From contig NZ_LNSB01000016.1 in the NCBI RefSeq assembly GCF_001468285.1, forward strand, positions 27,660 to 91,659: DNA of 64,000 bases, written 5' to 3'. The stretch comes from Sphingopyxis sp. HIX (GTDB taxonomy: Bacteria; Pseudomonadota; Alphaproteobacteria; Sphingomonadales; Sphingomonadaceae). The first letter of the stretch is position 1. Every line of letters begins with the position of its first letter. The notes below the pieces were generated by a model, which searched no databases, was not told the origin of the DNA, and saw nothing but the letters and a program-made list of their open reading frames with translations. Below, piece by piece: positions 19,998 to 28,101 of this stretch. A program made the translations under genes and the position numbers.

Positions 19998-20767
19998 CGC
20001 TGCGCGTCGCCCTGATGACCAGCGGCCCGATCGGCGGCTCGGGCGTCGTGCTCGAACGGCTGACGCGCGTTCCCGAGGTCGATCTCGTCTGCCTGATCGT
20101 CTCCGAGACGATCGTCGCCAAGCGCAGCCGCAAGAAGATGCTCCAGAAGATCTGGAAGATCGGGCCCCTCGGCGCGCTCAACGGCATCCGCATCCGCAAA
20201 TGGTTCGGCCACGACATGCGCACCGACGCGCGCGAGGTCGCGAAGGCGCACGGCATCCCGATCGTCACCGTTCCGCGCGTCAATTGCGACGAGACCGTCG
20301 AAGCACTCAAGCAATACGCCCCCGACGTCGGCCTCTCAGTCGGCAACTCCTATATCGCCTCGCGGGTTTTCAGCGTGCCCGCGCAGGGCTTCGTCAATTT
20401 CCACGGCGAGCTGCTCCCCGAATATCCGGGCGCGCAGAGCGTCGTCTGGCCGATCTATTTCGGGCGGACGCAGTCGGGCTACACGATCCACCGCATCAAC
20501 AAGGGCATCGACACCGGCGACATCCTCTACAAGCGCGCGGTCGACATCGAATTCCAGCCGAAGCTCGCCGACACGATCCGCCGCACCAACGACAAGGTGC
20601 GCGAGGAGTTGCCCGAGGCCTTCGCCGCGCTGCTCACCGACTGGGACACGCACGCCGCCGCGGCGGTTCCGCAGCAGGCCGGGCGCCATTTCACGACCCC
20701 GACCTTCTGGGAATATCTGCGCATGGAGCGCAACAACAAAAGGCTGTGGCGCGAAGCCCAGCGCTAA
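19994..20767 (+). CDS. Formyltransferase-fold protein (methionyl-tRNA formyltransferase-like)
   Basis: The ATG at 19994 overlaps the preceding stop (ATGA) and gives 257 residues. The N-terminal formyltransferase fold shows the signature HGELLPEYPGAQSVVWPI, equivalent to the family's HxSLLPxxxG, and the catalytic Asn/His region around NSYIAS and FHGE. IHRINKGIDTGDIL is the typical continuation. It lacks the C-terminal tRNA-binding domain of Fmt, so a sugar-nucleotide or other amine substrate using formyl-tetrahydrofolate is more likely. The neighbouring deacetylase would expose the amine to be formylated. Confidence 0.85.
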   Translation: MTLRVALMTSGPIGGSGVVLERLTRVPEVDLVCLIVSETIVAKRSRKKMLQKIWKIGPLGALNGIRIRKWFGHDMRTDAREVAKAHGIPIVTVPRVNCDETVEALKQYAPDVGLSVGNSYIASRVFSVPAQGFVNFHGELLPEYPGAQSVVWPIYFGRTQSGYTIHRINKGIDTGDILYKRAVDIEFQPKLADTIRRTNDKVREELPEAFAALLTDWDTHAAAAVPQQAGRHFTTPTFWEYLRMERNNKRLWREAQR

Positions 20768-20782
20768 GCATCGGCACCCGCG

Positions 20783-20804
20783 ATTGTGCATCGCACAATT
20801 TTTT
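20783..20804 (+). terminator. Rho-independent terminator after the formyltransferase gene
   Basis: ATTGTGC and GCACAAT pair over 7 bp around a 3-nt loop and run into six T residues (20799-20804). It lies 15 nt after the stop. Confidence 0.85.
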
Positions 20805-21004
20805 CCGCCAAGCCTCTTAAAATCTTCATCTTTGCGCCCCAGATAGCGCCCCGGCCATGATCGCGGCGGGCATGTAACCATCGGCATTATCGCTGCGAAC
20901 AAATGGTCGATTTTCCCGCTCAATGGGAATTCGCCCAAGACTAAAAACACCTGCCCGCGCGGCCAGAACCCGAAAAAGCCCGGAAATCCGGGACTGCGCA
21001 AAAT
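20805..21004. other. Gene-free upstream region of the PspC-like gene
   Basis: I see no convincing coding sequence here. A short inverted repeat CCCGGAAATCCGGG lies at about 20980-20993, some 30-40 nt before the sigma-54 core. The region is A/T-richer than average. Activator binding sites for the downstream promoter would be expected in this stretch. Confidence 0.5.
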
Positions 21005-21020
21005 TGGCACGCCCATTGCT
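21005..21020 (+). promoter_or_regulatory. Sigma-54 (RpoN) promoter
   Basis: TGGCACG (21005-21011), four bases, then TTGCT (21016-21020) match the consensus TGGCACG-N4-TTGCW at every defined position. The GG and GC elements are exactly 10 nt apart. It points at the PspC-like gene, whose ATG is 58 nt downstream. PspC-type genes are known sigma-54 targets via the activator PspF in enteric bacteria. Confidence 0.82.
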
Positions 21021-21078
21021 TAACATGGGACAGAGCCGCGGTATCCCCCAACCGCGGGCAAGAGGAAAGACGAGACAC

Positions 21079-21363
21079 ATGAGCCAGGACAATCTCTTCC
21101 AGCGTCGCGACACGATGTTCGGCATCTGCGAAGCCGTCGGTCAGGACTTCGGCTTCAACCCGACCTGGCTGCGCCTGGCGTTCATCGCCCCGCTCTTCTT
21201 CTTCCCGGTCCAGACCTTCGCCGCCTATTTCGGCCTCGGCGCCGTCGTGCTCGCCTCGCGCCTGATCTTCCCCGCGAAGAAGGCCGCGGCCCAGCCCGCG
21301 CTGACCGCGGTCGAGGGCTCGCGTCCGGCCGAAGCCACCGAAGAACTCGCGCTCGCAGCTTGA
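21079..21363 (+). CDS. PspC-domain phage-shock-like membrane protein
   Basis: The 94-residue product has a PspC domain: an amphipathic start (LFQRRDTMFGICEAVGQDF), then NPTWLRLAF and two closely spaced membrane segments (about residues 35-70). A short Ala/Glu-rich tail follows. PspC proteins sense or respond to inner-membrane stress. Only this small member is present here; pspA is not in the window. AGAGGAAAG provides a ribosome site. The gene stands alone between a sigma-54 promoter and a 13-bp-stem terminator, so it is a single-gene, probably envelope-stress-inducible unit. Confidence 0.82.
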   Translation: MSQDNLFQRRDTMFGICEAVGQDFGFNPTWLRLAFIAPLFFFPVQTFAAYFGLGAVVLASRLIFPAKKAAAQPALTAVEGSRPAEATEELALAA

Positions 21364-21452
21364 TCGACGCCGGGCGGGCACTCCCTCTCCCCGCGCCCGC
21401 CCGCGCTTCGATCCGCCCGGCCGCCGGACGATCTCCCGGCCGTGCAGCAACC

Positions 21453-21492
21453 GGCGCCGGCAAGCATCCCCCGCTTGCCGGCGCCTTTGTGT
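21453..21492 (+). terminator. Strong rho-independent terminator of the PspC-like gene
   Basis: A perfect 13-bp stem (21453-21465 with 21473-21485) with a 7-nt loop is followed by TTTGTGT. It lies about 90 nt after the stop codon. Confidence 0.85.
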
Positions 21493-21614
21493 CTCGGCCT
21501 GACACACAGATTCCGCAGATGGCGGACCCCTCATAAACGCGCTGTTTACTGCGTTGCGCTATGCCGTCCGGATGAAGTTCGGCAGCATCGCTGCCCGCAG
21601 GCAAGGAAGTCGCG

Positions 21615-22283
21615 TTGAGCCAGTCGCCCCAGCTCCAGCCGCAGGCGCGCAGCGTCGCCGAAATGCTCGATTCGCTGGTCGCCAGCGAGGGCACCGGCGC
21701 GCATCGCCATGTGCGCGCGGGCGGGTTGTCGAACGGCCCCGACGCGATGCGCAACCTCGCCGACGCCGTCCATTTCCTCTGCCTGCTCCACGGTCGCCAT
21801 CCGGGCGTGATCGACCTCGCCGCGCGCAAGTCGGTCGACCCCGTGTCGCGCGAATGGATGGACGAGGCCGCCGACGCCTTCGTCCAGGAACGCGCCTTCC
21901 TCTCGAAGATCGCCGCCGCGGTCGGCCCGGTGCCCAGCACCCAGGGCCAGGACCAGTGCGAGGCCGCGGTCGCCGCGCAGCGCAAGGCGCTCGACATGCT
22001 CGCCGAATCGGACCGCCACGGCTGCGCCGTCGGCGCCGCGATCGCGCTGACGCTCGACTGGCGCACGATCCGCGTGCTGCTCGACATCAGCGCGCAGCGG
22101 CTCGACATGGCACCGCCGCGCTGCGCCCTCCCCGACCTCCGCGACACCGCGCGCCTTGCCGGCGCGGTCGCCGACACCCCCGCCGCCGAACGCGCCTTGG
22201 TCTTCGGTGCGCAGCAGCTGATCGCGCAGCACAGCGGCCTCTGGGACCTGCTCGAAGCCCGCGCCGCGAGCCGCCACCATTAA
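21615..22283 (+). CDS. Conserved-looking protein of unknown function
   Basis: I do not recognise the 222-residue product. It starts at TTG 21615 (LSQSPQLQPQARSVAEML); no better ATG lies upstream, and TTG is preceded by GGAAG. It is almost all helical and soluble, without signal peptide or membrane segment. Stretches such as NLADAVHFLCLLHGRHPGVI and DEAADAFVQERAFLSK resemble a helical bundle. A His-rich end (SRHH) may bind metal. It is alone between two terminator-like palindromes. Lineage restriction to sphingomonads is my guess, not tested. Confidence 0.75.
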   Translation: MSQSPQLQPQARSVAEMLDSLVASEGTGAHRHVRAGGLSNGPDAMRNLADAVHFLCLLHGRHPGVIDLAARKSVDPVSREWMDEAADAFVQERAFLSKIAAAVGPVPSTQGQDQCEAAVAAQRKALDMLAESDRHGCAVGAAIALTLDWRTIRVLLDISAQRLDMAPPRCALPDLRDTARLAGAVADTPAAERALVFGAQQLIAQHSGLWDLLEARAASRHH

Positions 22284-22288
22284 ACCAT

Positions 22289-22318
22289 ATCTCCCCTCCC
22301 GCAGGCGGGAGGGGAGAT
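22289..22318. repeat. 14-bp perfect palindrome, terminator or REP-like element
   Basis: ATCTCCCCTCCCGC (22289-22302) is followed by AG and then its exact complement (22305-22318). It begins 6 nt after a stop codon. The GGGAGGGG core resembles intergenic palindromes common in sphingomonads; a related element ends this window. Confidence 0.7.
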
Positions 22319-22388
22319 TAGATTTGCACCCTCCCCCGCCCCCCGCTATGCCCCTTGACGTTCACGTTAAGGGAAAGGCTCTCCGCCC

Positions 22389-23234
22389 ATGCGCTTCGAA
22401 GGAACCAGCGCCTATATCGCGACCGACGACCTGAAGGTCGCGGTCAACGCCGCGACACTGCTGCGCCGCCCGCTGCTCGTGAAGGGCGAACCCGGCACCG
22501 GCAAGACCGTGCTGGCCGAGGAAATCGCGAAGGCCTTCGACGCGCCGCTGATCACCTGGAACATCAAGTCGACTACGAAAGCCCAGCAGGGCCTCTACGA
22601 ATATGACGCGGTCGCGCGCCTCCGCGATGGCCAGCTCGGCGAAGAGCGCGTCCACGACATCCGCAACTATATCCGCAAGGGCAAGCTGTGGGAGGCGTTC
22701 ACCTCGCCCAAGCTCCCCGTGCTGCTGATCGACGAGATCGACAAGGCCGACATCGAATTCCCGAACGACCTGCTCCAGGAACTCGATCGCATGGCCTTCC
22801 ATGTGTACGAGACCGACGAGACGATCGTCGCGAAGGAACGCCCGATCGTCGTCATCACCTCGAACAACGAGAAGGAACTGCCCGACGCGTTCCTCCGCCG
22901 CTGCTTCTTCCACTATATCAAATTCCCCGACCGCGACACGATGGCGTCGATCGTCGAGGTTCACTTCCCGGGCATCCAGAAGACGCTCGTCAGCCGCGCG
23001 ATGGACATCTTCTACGAAGTCCGCGACGTCCCCGGGCTCAAGAAAAAGCCCTCGACCAGCGAGCTGATCGACTGGCTGAAACTGCTCCTCAACGAGGACA
23101 TGCCGCTCGAGGTGCTCCAGAACCGCGACGTCGGCAAGGCGATCCCGCCGCTCCACGGCGCGCTGCTCAAGAACGAGCAGGACGTGATGCTGTTCGAAAA
23201 GCTCGCCTTCATGGCGCGCCGCCAGGGCAGCTGA
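22389..23234 (+). CDS. MoxR-family AAA+ ATPase
   Basis: MoxR ATPases act as chaperones, usually with a VWA-domain partner. The 281-residue product has Walker A GEPGTGKTVLAEE (residues about 33-45) and Walker B VLLIDEIDKAD (about 109-119). Sensor 1 lies in VVITSNNEKELPDAFLRRC. The C-terminal lid is in the last 80 residues. The partner is probably the CoxE-like VWA gene at 26085, which is usually adjacent but is separated here by three genes. The start ATG 22389 follows an AAAGG purine stretch. Confidence 0.93.
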   Translation: MRFEGTSAYIATDDLKVAVNAATLLRRPLLVKGEPGTGKTVLAEEIAKAFDAPLITWNIKSTTKAQQGLYEYDAVARLRDGQLGEERVHDIRNYIRKGKLWEAFTSPKLPVLLIDEIDKADIEFPNDLLQELDRMAFHVYETDETIVAKERPIVVITSNNEKELPDAFLRRCFFHYIKFPDRDTMASIVEVHFPGIQKTLVSRAMDIFYEVRDVPGLKKKPSTSELIDWLKLLLNEDMPLEVLQNRDVGKAIPPLHGALLKNEQDVMLFEKLAFMARRQGS

Positions 23235-23325
23235 CCGCCTGCCTTCCGCTCATATGGCGAGCGCTGCGGAATTGCAGCGCCCGCGCGGTCTGATATCCTT
23301 CGCGCCGATAACGACGGGGTGAGGC

Positions 23326-23745
23326 ATGGCGGACACGAACGGCAAATCCTTTTCGGGCAGCTGCGCCTGCGGCGTAGTGACCTATCGCATCGCGGGCGAG
23401 CCCTTTGCGGTGCGCCAATGCTGGTGCCGCCATTGCCAGAAATTGTCGACCGGCGGCCCGACGCACAACGCCTTCTTCCGCACCGACGCGATCACCGCCG
23501 AGGGGACGATCGCATCGAACGTCCACGCCGCCGACAGCGGCAACCAGCTGACATGGTATTTCTGCCCCGCCTGCGGGACGCAATTGTTCGGCGCGTCGTC
23601 GGCGCGGCCCGAGATGCGCGCGGTGCGCCTCGGCAGCCTCGATCAGGCGCACGAGCTGGAGCCCACTATCGCGATCTGGGTGCAGGAAGCGCCCGCCTGG
23701 GTCCGCATCGACCCCGCGCTGGAACAGCATCCGGGCCAGCCATAG
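23326..23745 (+). CDS. GFA (glutathione-dependent formaldehyde-activating)-family protein
   Basis: The 139-residue product is a zinc-binding GFA/CENP-V domain. It opens SFSGSCACGVVTYRI, followed by QCWCRHCQKLS and the CPACGTQLFG ribbon, which together give the family's cysteine set. Members bind glutathione adducts or act on other thiols; catalytic roles are uncertain outside the founding protein. The ATG at 23326 has GGGGTGAGG upstream. It sits between moxR and a convergent chemoreceptor gene and seems functionally unrelated to either. Confidence 0.9.
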   Translation: MADTNGKSFSGSCACGVVTYRIAGEPFAVRQCWCRHCQKLSTGGPTHNAFFRTDAITAEGTIASNVHAADSGNQLTWYFCPACGTQLFGASSARPEMRAVRLGSLDQAHELEPTIAIWVQEAPAWVRIDPALEQHPGQP

Positions 23746-23755
23746 GCCCCTCGGT

Positions 23756-25153
23756 TCAGAGCTGGTACGCGACCTCGACGTCGCCCCAGCGGCGCCCGCC
23801 GATCACCACCGGCATATAGACGTTGCGCACCGTGACATAGTTGGTGCCGTCGCCTTCCTGGCGATAGACCGCCATGAAGAAGGGCGCATTGCTCTTCTTC
23901 GCGGCCTTGTCGGTGTCGTCGAACAGGATGCGCCCGTTGCGGCAATGCGCGGTGTCGTGGACGACATCGCCGGTCGGCGCGCGCGAGCAGTCGGTGATGT
24001 GCGTCGGCAAAAAGCCGTTCATGTCGCCCGCCGAGGACATCTTCACCTCGGGATGATTGCTCACGATATGGTCGAACAGCGGCCGCCAATTGGTGTCGGC
24101 CCAGTCGCAGAGGCTCGTGCGGAAACGTTCGGGGTTCGACCCCGGCACGCGGACATAATTGGTGTCGAACAGCTGCTCGGTCGACAGCTCGCCCTTGGCG
24201 AGCGCCAGTTCGGCGATCGCGACGAACTGGTCGCGCACGCGCGAGGCAAGCTCGACCACCGCCGAATCCTTCGGCGACACCCCGGCCGAGATCACGGCGT
24301 TGAACATGCGGTTCGACACATGCTCCATCTTCAGGATCGAATCGCGCGTGCCGTCGAGGGTCGCGCTATTGTCGCGCACCGACGCGACGACGCGGTCGAC
24401 CGCGTCGCGGACCTTGGCGCCATTGGCATGCACCATCGCGCTCGACTGCGCGATGCGGTCGCTCTGGTCGTCGAGCAAGGCGACAAGGTGCGTCGCGTCG
24501 TGCAGCGCGTCGGTGATCGTCTCGAACTGCGCCTCGGCGCGGCTCGACTGCTCGACCCCCGACTGGATTTCGGTGACGAGGCCCGACGCCTCGGTCGCGA
24601 GGCTGCCGATCGACCGGCGAATCTCGTCGGTGGCGCTGCGCGTATTCTGCGCCAGCTTCTTCACCTCGGCGGCGACGACGGCGAAGGTGCGCCCGGCATC
24701 GCCCGCGCGCTCGGCCTCGATCGCGGCGTTCAATGCGAGCATGTTGGTGGTCTTGGCGATCGACTCGATCGACTGGCTGACCTGCTGCACCTGCTCCATC
24801 ACCGCGGCGAAATTGGTGACGTGCGTGCCGAGCCGCGCGATCAGGTCGATGACCGAACGGAACTCGCTGACCGCGGCGTTGACGCGTTCGGCGCCGGTGT
24901 CGAGCTGCTCGCAGGCGCGCGCCGACAGCAATTTCGCCTCATCGGTCGAATCGGCGATCTGGCGCTGGTCGGCCTCGAGGCCGACGACAAATTCCTCGAG
25001 CCGCCCGAGCTCGACGATCTGGCGGTCCATCTGGTCGGTCGAACGCTTGATCCGCCCCGCCGCCTCGCTGCACCCGACGGCGAGCTCGCCGCAGTCGCCC
25101 GCGACCGACTGGTCGAGGATCGGAGCCGCCGGATTTATGGACTCGAATTTCAT
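23756..25153 (-). CDS. Soluble methyl-accepting chemotaxis protein with C-terminal sensor
   Basis: The 465-residue product has no membrane helix. A coiled-coil signalling domain occupies about residues 60-290, with the conserved hairpin tip [19 protein letters not shown] and AEVKKLA. The C-terminal 140 residues ([10 protein letters not shown] through [22 protein letters not shown]) look like a Cache/PAS-type sensory fold. So sensor and signalling domains are in reverse order, as in some cytoplasmic receptors. Met at 25153 is chosen over 25165 because four extra residues add nothing conserved. No che genes are nearby, so it feeds a pathway encoded elsewhere. Confidence 0.9.
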   Translation of the reverse strand: MKFESINPAAPILDQSVAGDCGELAVGCSEAAGRIKRSTDQMDRQIVELGRLEEFVVGLEADQRQIADSTDEAKLLSARACEQLDTGAERVNAAVSEFRSVIDLIARLGTHVTNFAAVMEQVQQVSQSIESIAKTTNMLALNAAIEAERAGDAGRTFAVVAAEVKKLAQNTRSATDEIRRSIGSLATEASGLVTEIQSGVEQSSRAEAQFETITDALHDATHLVALLDDQSDRIAQSSAMVHANGAKVRDAVDRVVASVRDNSATLDGTRDSILKMEHVSNRMFNAVISAGVSPKDSAVVELASRVRDQFVAIAELALAKGELSTEQLFDTNYVRVPGSNPERFRTSLCDWADTNWRPLFDHIVSNHPEVKMSSAGDMNGFLPTHITDCSRAPTGDVVHDTAHCRNGRILFDDTDKAAKKSNAPFFMAVYRQEGDGTNYVTVRNVYMPVVIGGRRWGDVEVAYQL

Positions 25154-25264
25154 TGCGCCACCCACTCTGAATTAATCCGCAGGTGATGACCGATAATGGT
25201 TAACGGGGGGTCAATGGGAAGCGAGAGCCAAAAGTCGGCTTTGGGGTGGGAAGCCGACGCCCCC

Positions 25265-25777
25265 TCAGCATAACCTAATTGCGGCTCTGATCCCCTCTTT
25301 GGAGAGTGCGTGGGCCAGCCACTCGGCTTCCGCTTTCGTGCCAATTCGGAAATGAGGAAAGGATTGTAGCAAGGCGGCGGTATCAGCGTTCGATAACGAC
25401 AATGTGCGTTTTGCAATGTGAACGGAATTTGGCTTATCCGCACCCTCTACCAAAACTTCCCACGTACCTTGAGATTTAAGCAACTCAGCGCGCAGGTCGG
25501 CGGGACCGCTCCCAGTCCCGTCCTCTTCTGCTTTCCCCGAAATTGGGCATGTAATCGAACGGTACCACCGTAGCTTACCGTCGATGGCCGACTGCCCGAA
25601 GACGGCGTGATCGAGCCCGCCGCAGTAAGGGCAGGAAACTGCCGTCACAGATTGATCGAAATTTGTGCCCACGGGTCTGCTGATGACAGTGCTTTCGAAT
25701 GTCCGCAACCGGTCGTTAGCGGCCATTTGCGCCAACCCGATCAAAAACCGCTTTCCGAATAAATCCCGCTGTGGCAT
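25265..25777 (-). CDS. Unknown protein with a zinc-ribbon-like CPYC motif
   Basis: I do not recognise the 170-residue product. From ATG 25777 (MPQRDLFGKR) it has a helical start, then CPYCGGLDH and a later ITCPISG, which together could hold zinc. Its last 45 residues (RTLSLSNADTAALL, then FRIGTKAEAEWLAHAL) resemble the C-terminal fold of ribosomal protein bL12. Purine-rich AGAAAGAAG lies just before the start. Composition is clearly lower in GC than the flanks, suggesting horizontal acquisition. It interrupts the usual moxR-VWA pairing. Confidence 0.62.
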   Translation of the reverse strand: MPQRDLFGKRFLIGLAQMAANDRLRTFESTVISRPVGTNFDQSVTAVSCPYCGGLDHAVFGQSAIDGKLRWYRSITCPISGKAEEDGTGSGPADLRAELLKSQGTWEVLVEGADKPNSVHIAKRTLSLSNADTAALLQSFPHFRIGTKAEAEWLAHALSKEGIRAAIRLC

Positions 25778-26084
25778 GTTCTTCTTTCGTTCTTTGATTC
25801 CGTGGATATCCGCCCGCCGTCCCCGCCGTCCGGGGCAATCCTCGTGGTCGGCCACCGGAGACAAAACCCGTCGCCCAACCAGCAGGGAAGACCTCGGAAA
25901 AAATGCGTCATTGGGCTGAACTTTCCTGAACTTTGCCCCGGCGCCGGTTAAAAATCGCGCCGCATCGCTAATTCGCGAATGAAGGTGCGCCGGTTTCCGC
26001 CACTCTGTCGCGATCCAATGGCGCGCACTTTCCGTTTACGTAAAGCAGTTGCGCCCGCCCCCGCGACCGTTTACGCTTTACCCC
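25778..26084. other. Gene-free divergent region before the VWA gene
   Basis: No gene is convincing here. CTGAACTTT occurs twice, at 25916-25924 and 25926-25934, exactly 10 bp apart. The palindrome ATTCGCGAAT lies at 25971-25980. Both could be protein-binding sites for one of the divergent genes. Confidence 0.45.
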
Positions 26085-27263
26085 ATGCTGTTCGGCTTCC
26101 TCGAAGAACTCCGCACCGCGGGTATTCCCGTGAGCATGAAGGAGCATCTGCTGCTGCTCGAGGCGCTCGACCGCGAGGCGATCGACCGCAGCCCCGAGCA
26201 ATTCTACTACCTCAGCCGCGCGATCTATGTGAAGGACGAGGGCCTGCTCGACCGCTTCGACCAGGTGTTCAACAAGGTCTTCAAGGGCCTGCTCACCGAT
26301 TACGGCCAGAACCCGGTCGACGTCCCCGCCGACTGGCTGAAGGCGGTCGCCGAGAAATTCCTGACCCCCGAGGAAATGGCCGCGATCGAATCGCTCGGCG
26401 ACTGGGACAAGATCATGGAGACGCTGAAGGAGCGGCTCGAAGAACAGCAAAAGCGCCACGAGGGCGGCAGCAAGTGGATCGGCACCGGCGGTACCTCGCC
26501 CTTCGGCAATTCGGGATATAACCCCGAAGGGGTGCGCATCGGCGGCGAGAGCAAGCACAAGCGCGCGCTGAAGGTCTGGGAAAAGCGCGAGTTCCAGAAT
26601 CTCGACAACACCAAGGAGCTCGGCACCCGCAACATCAAGATCGCGCTCCGCCGCCTCAGGAAATTCGCGCGCGAGGGCGCGGCCGACGAGCTCGACATCC
26701 CGGGAACGATCGACGGCACCGCGCGCCAGGGCTGGCTCGACATCCGCATGCGCCCCGAGCGGCGCAATGCCGTCAAACTGCTGCTGTTCCTCGACGTCGG
26801 CGGCTCGATGGATCCCTTCATCAAGCTCTGCGAGGAACTCTTCAGCGCCGCGACGACCGAGTTCAAGAATCTCGAATTCTTCTATTTCCACAATTGCCCC
26901 TACGAAGGCGTGTGGAAGGACAACAAGCGCCGCTGGTCCGAACGCCACCAGATGTGGGATATCCTCCACAAATATGGCCATGATTACAAAGTGATCTTCG
27001 TCGGAGACGCGTCGATGAGCGCCTATGAGATCACCCATCCGGGCGGCAGCGTCGAACATTTCAACGAGGAATCGGGCGCGGTTTGGATGCAGCGCATCAC
27101 CCATGTCTATCCCGCCGCGGTGTGGCTCAATCCGGTGCCCGAGGCGCATTGGGGCTACACCCAGTCGGTCAAGCTGATCAAACAGCTTATGAACGACCGC
27201 ATGTACCCGCTGACGCTCGCCGGCCTCGACGACGCGATGCGCGAGTTGACGCGCAAGCATTGA
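26085..27263 (+). CDS. CoxE-like VWA-domain protein
   Basis: From ATG 26085 (MLFGFLEELRTAGIPVS) the product has 392 residues. An N-terminal helical region carries EFYYLSRAIYVKDE-like sequence, with the tell-tale GTGGTSPFGNSGYNPEG segment near residue 135. The von Willebrand A domain then starts at LLFLDVGGSMDPF, where the MIDAS motif DxSxS reads DVGGS (Gly in place of Ser at the first position). This family works with MoxR ATPases to mature metalloenzymes or envelope proteins. The MoxR gene lies 3 kb upstream on the same strand. Confidence 0.9.
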   Translation: MLFGFLEELRTAGIPVSMKEHLLLLEALDREAIDRSPEQFYYLSRAIYVKDEGLLDRFDQVFNKVFKGLLTDYGQNPVDVPADWLKAVAEKFLTPEEMAAIESLGDWDKIMETLKERLEEQQKRHEGGSKWIGTGGTSPFGNSGYNPEGVRIGGESKHKRALKVWEKREFQNLDNTKELGTRNIKIALRRLRKFAREGAADELDIPGTIDGTARQGWLDIRMRPERRNAVKLLLFLDVGGSMDPFIKLCEELFSAATTEFKNLEFFYFHNCPYEGVWKDNKRRWSERHQMWDILHKYGHDYKVIFVGDASMSAYEITHPGGSVEHFNEESGAVWMQRITHVYPAAVWLNPVPEAHWGYTQSVKLIKQLMNDRMYPLTLAGLDDAMRELTRKH

Positions 27264-27294
27264 CGCGGGCCATGGCGGCGCTAGGGGCGCGAAG

Positions 27295-28101
27295 ATGTTC
27301 GACCTCCCTCTCCTGACCATCCTGCTGCTCACCGGCTTCATCAACCTGATCGGCGCGCTCGCTTATGCCGCGCGCATCGCCGGGGTGCGGACGCGGCGGA
27401 TCGCCATGTCCTTCGCGCTGTTCAACATCCTCGTGCTCTTCTCGCGCACCTCGAACAGCTTCCTCGGCCCCTTCCTTGCCAAGCGCATCGAGACGCGCAT
27501 CCACGACGGCAGCGGCCTCTCGCTCTTCCTAGACATGCAGTTCGTGCTCGCCGCGGCGAGCGTCGCGACGCTGGTCGGCATCCTCCTCGTACCCACCGGC
27601 CAGCGCATGTTCGCCGCGGCGATCGGCTGGTATCAGGACAACCGCTCGACGACGCGGCTCGCGCTGAAAGCCGTCAGCCCGACCGGCCTGCGCACGCTCC
27701 GCCAGTCGCTGACCTTCCCCAGTCTGTCGCACCTCAAGAGCTGGAAAATGCCGAAGGGCATCGGCTGGGGCGTGCTGATCGCCAACTGCCTCGCACAGTC
27801 GCTGCTCGCCGTCGGCGTCGTCGCCTCGCTCTACGCCGGCTACCTCGCCCCCGAATTCCGCGTCACCGCGTCGCAGCTGTCGGCGCTGATCAACGGTTTC
27901 GCGACGATATTGTTGTTCGCCTTCATCGACCCGCAATTGTCGGTGATGACCGACGACGCGGTCGAGGGCAAAGTCGACGAGGCCGATTTCCGCCGCGCGA
28001 TCACCTTCATCTCGCTGAGCCGCCTCGCCGGCACGGTGCTGGCGCAGGCGCTGCTGCTCCCCGCCGCGATGCTGATCGCCTGGGTCGCCGTGCATGTCTG
28101 A
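27295..28101 (+). CDS. Amj/YdaH-family (DUF2837) lipid II flippase-like protein
   Basis: Amj of Bacillus subtilis can flip lipid II across the membrane in place of MurJ. The 268-residue product has about six helices and the family's hallmark stretch AGVRTRRIAMSFALFNILVL with SRTSN after it, near residues 25-60. The end ALLLPAAMLIAWVAVHV is a membrane helix. No mur genes are adjacent, so the substrate is inferred from family only. It lies 31 nt after the VWA gene and overlaps the DUF817 gene by 8 nt, so all three may be cotranscribed. Confidence 0.85.
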   Translation: MFDLPLLTILLLTGFINLIGALAYAARIAGVRTRRIAMSFALFNILVLFSRTSNSFLGPFLAKRIETRIHDGSGLSLFLDMQFVLAAASVATLVGILLVPTGQRMFAAAIGWYQDNRSTTRLALKAVSPTGLRTLRQSLTFPSLSHLKSWKMPKGIGWGVLIANCLAQSLLAVGVVASLYAGYLAPEFRVTASQLSALINGFATILLFAFIDPQLSVMTDDAVEGKVDEADFRRAITFISLSRLAGTVLAQALLLPAAMLIAWVAVHV

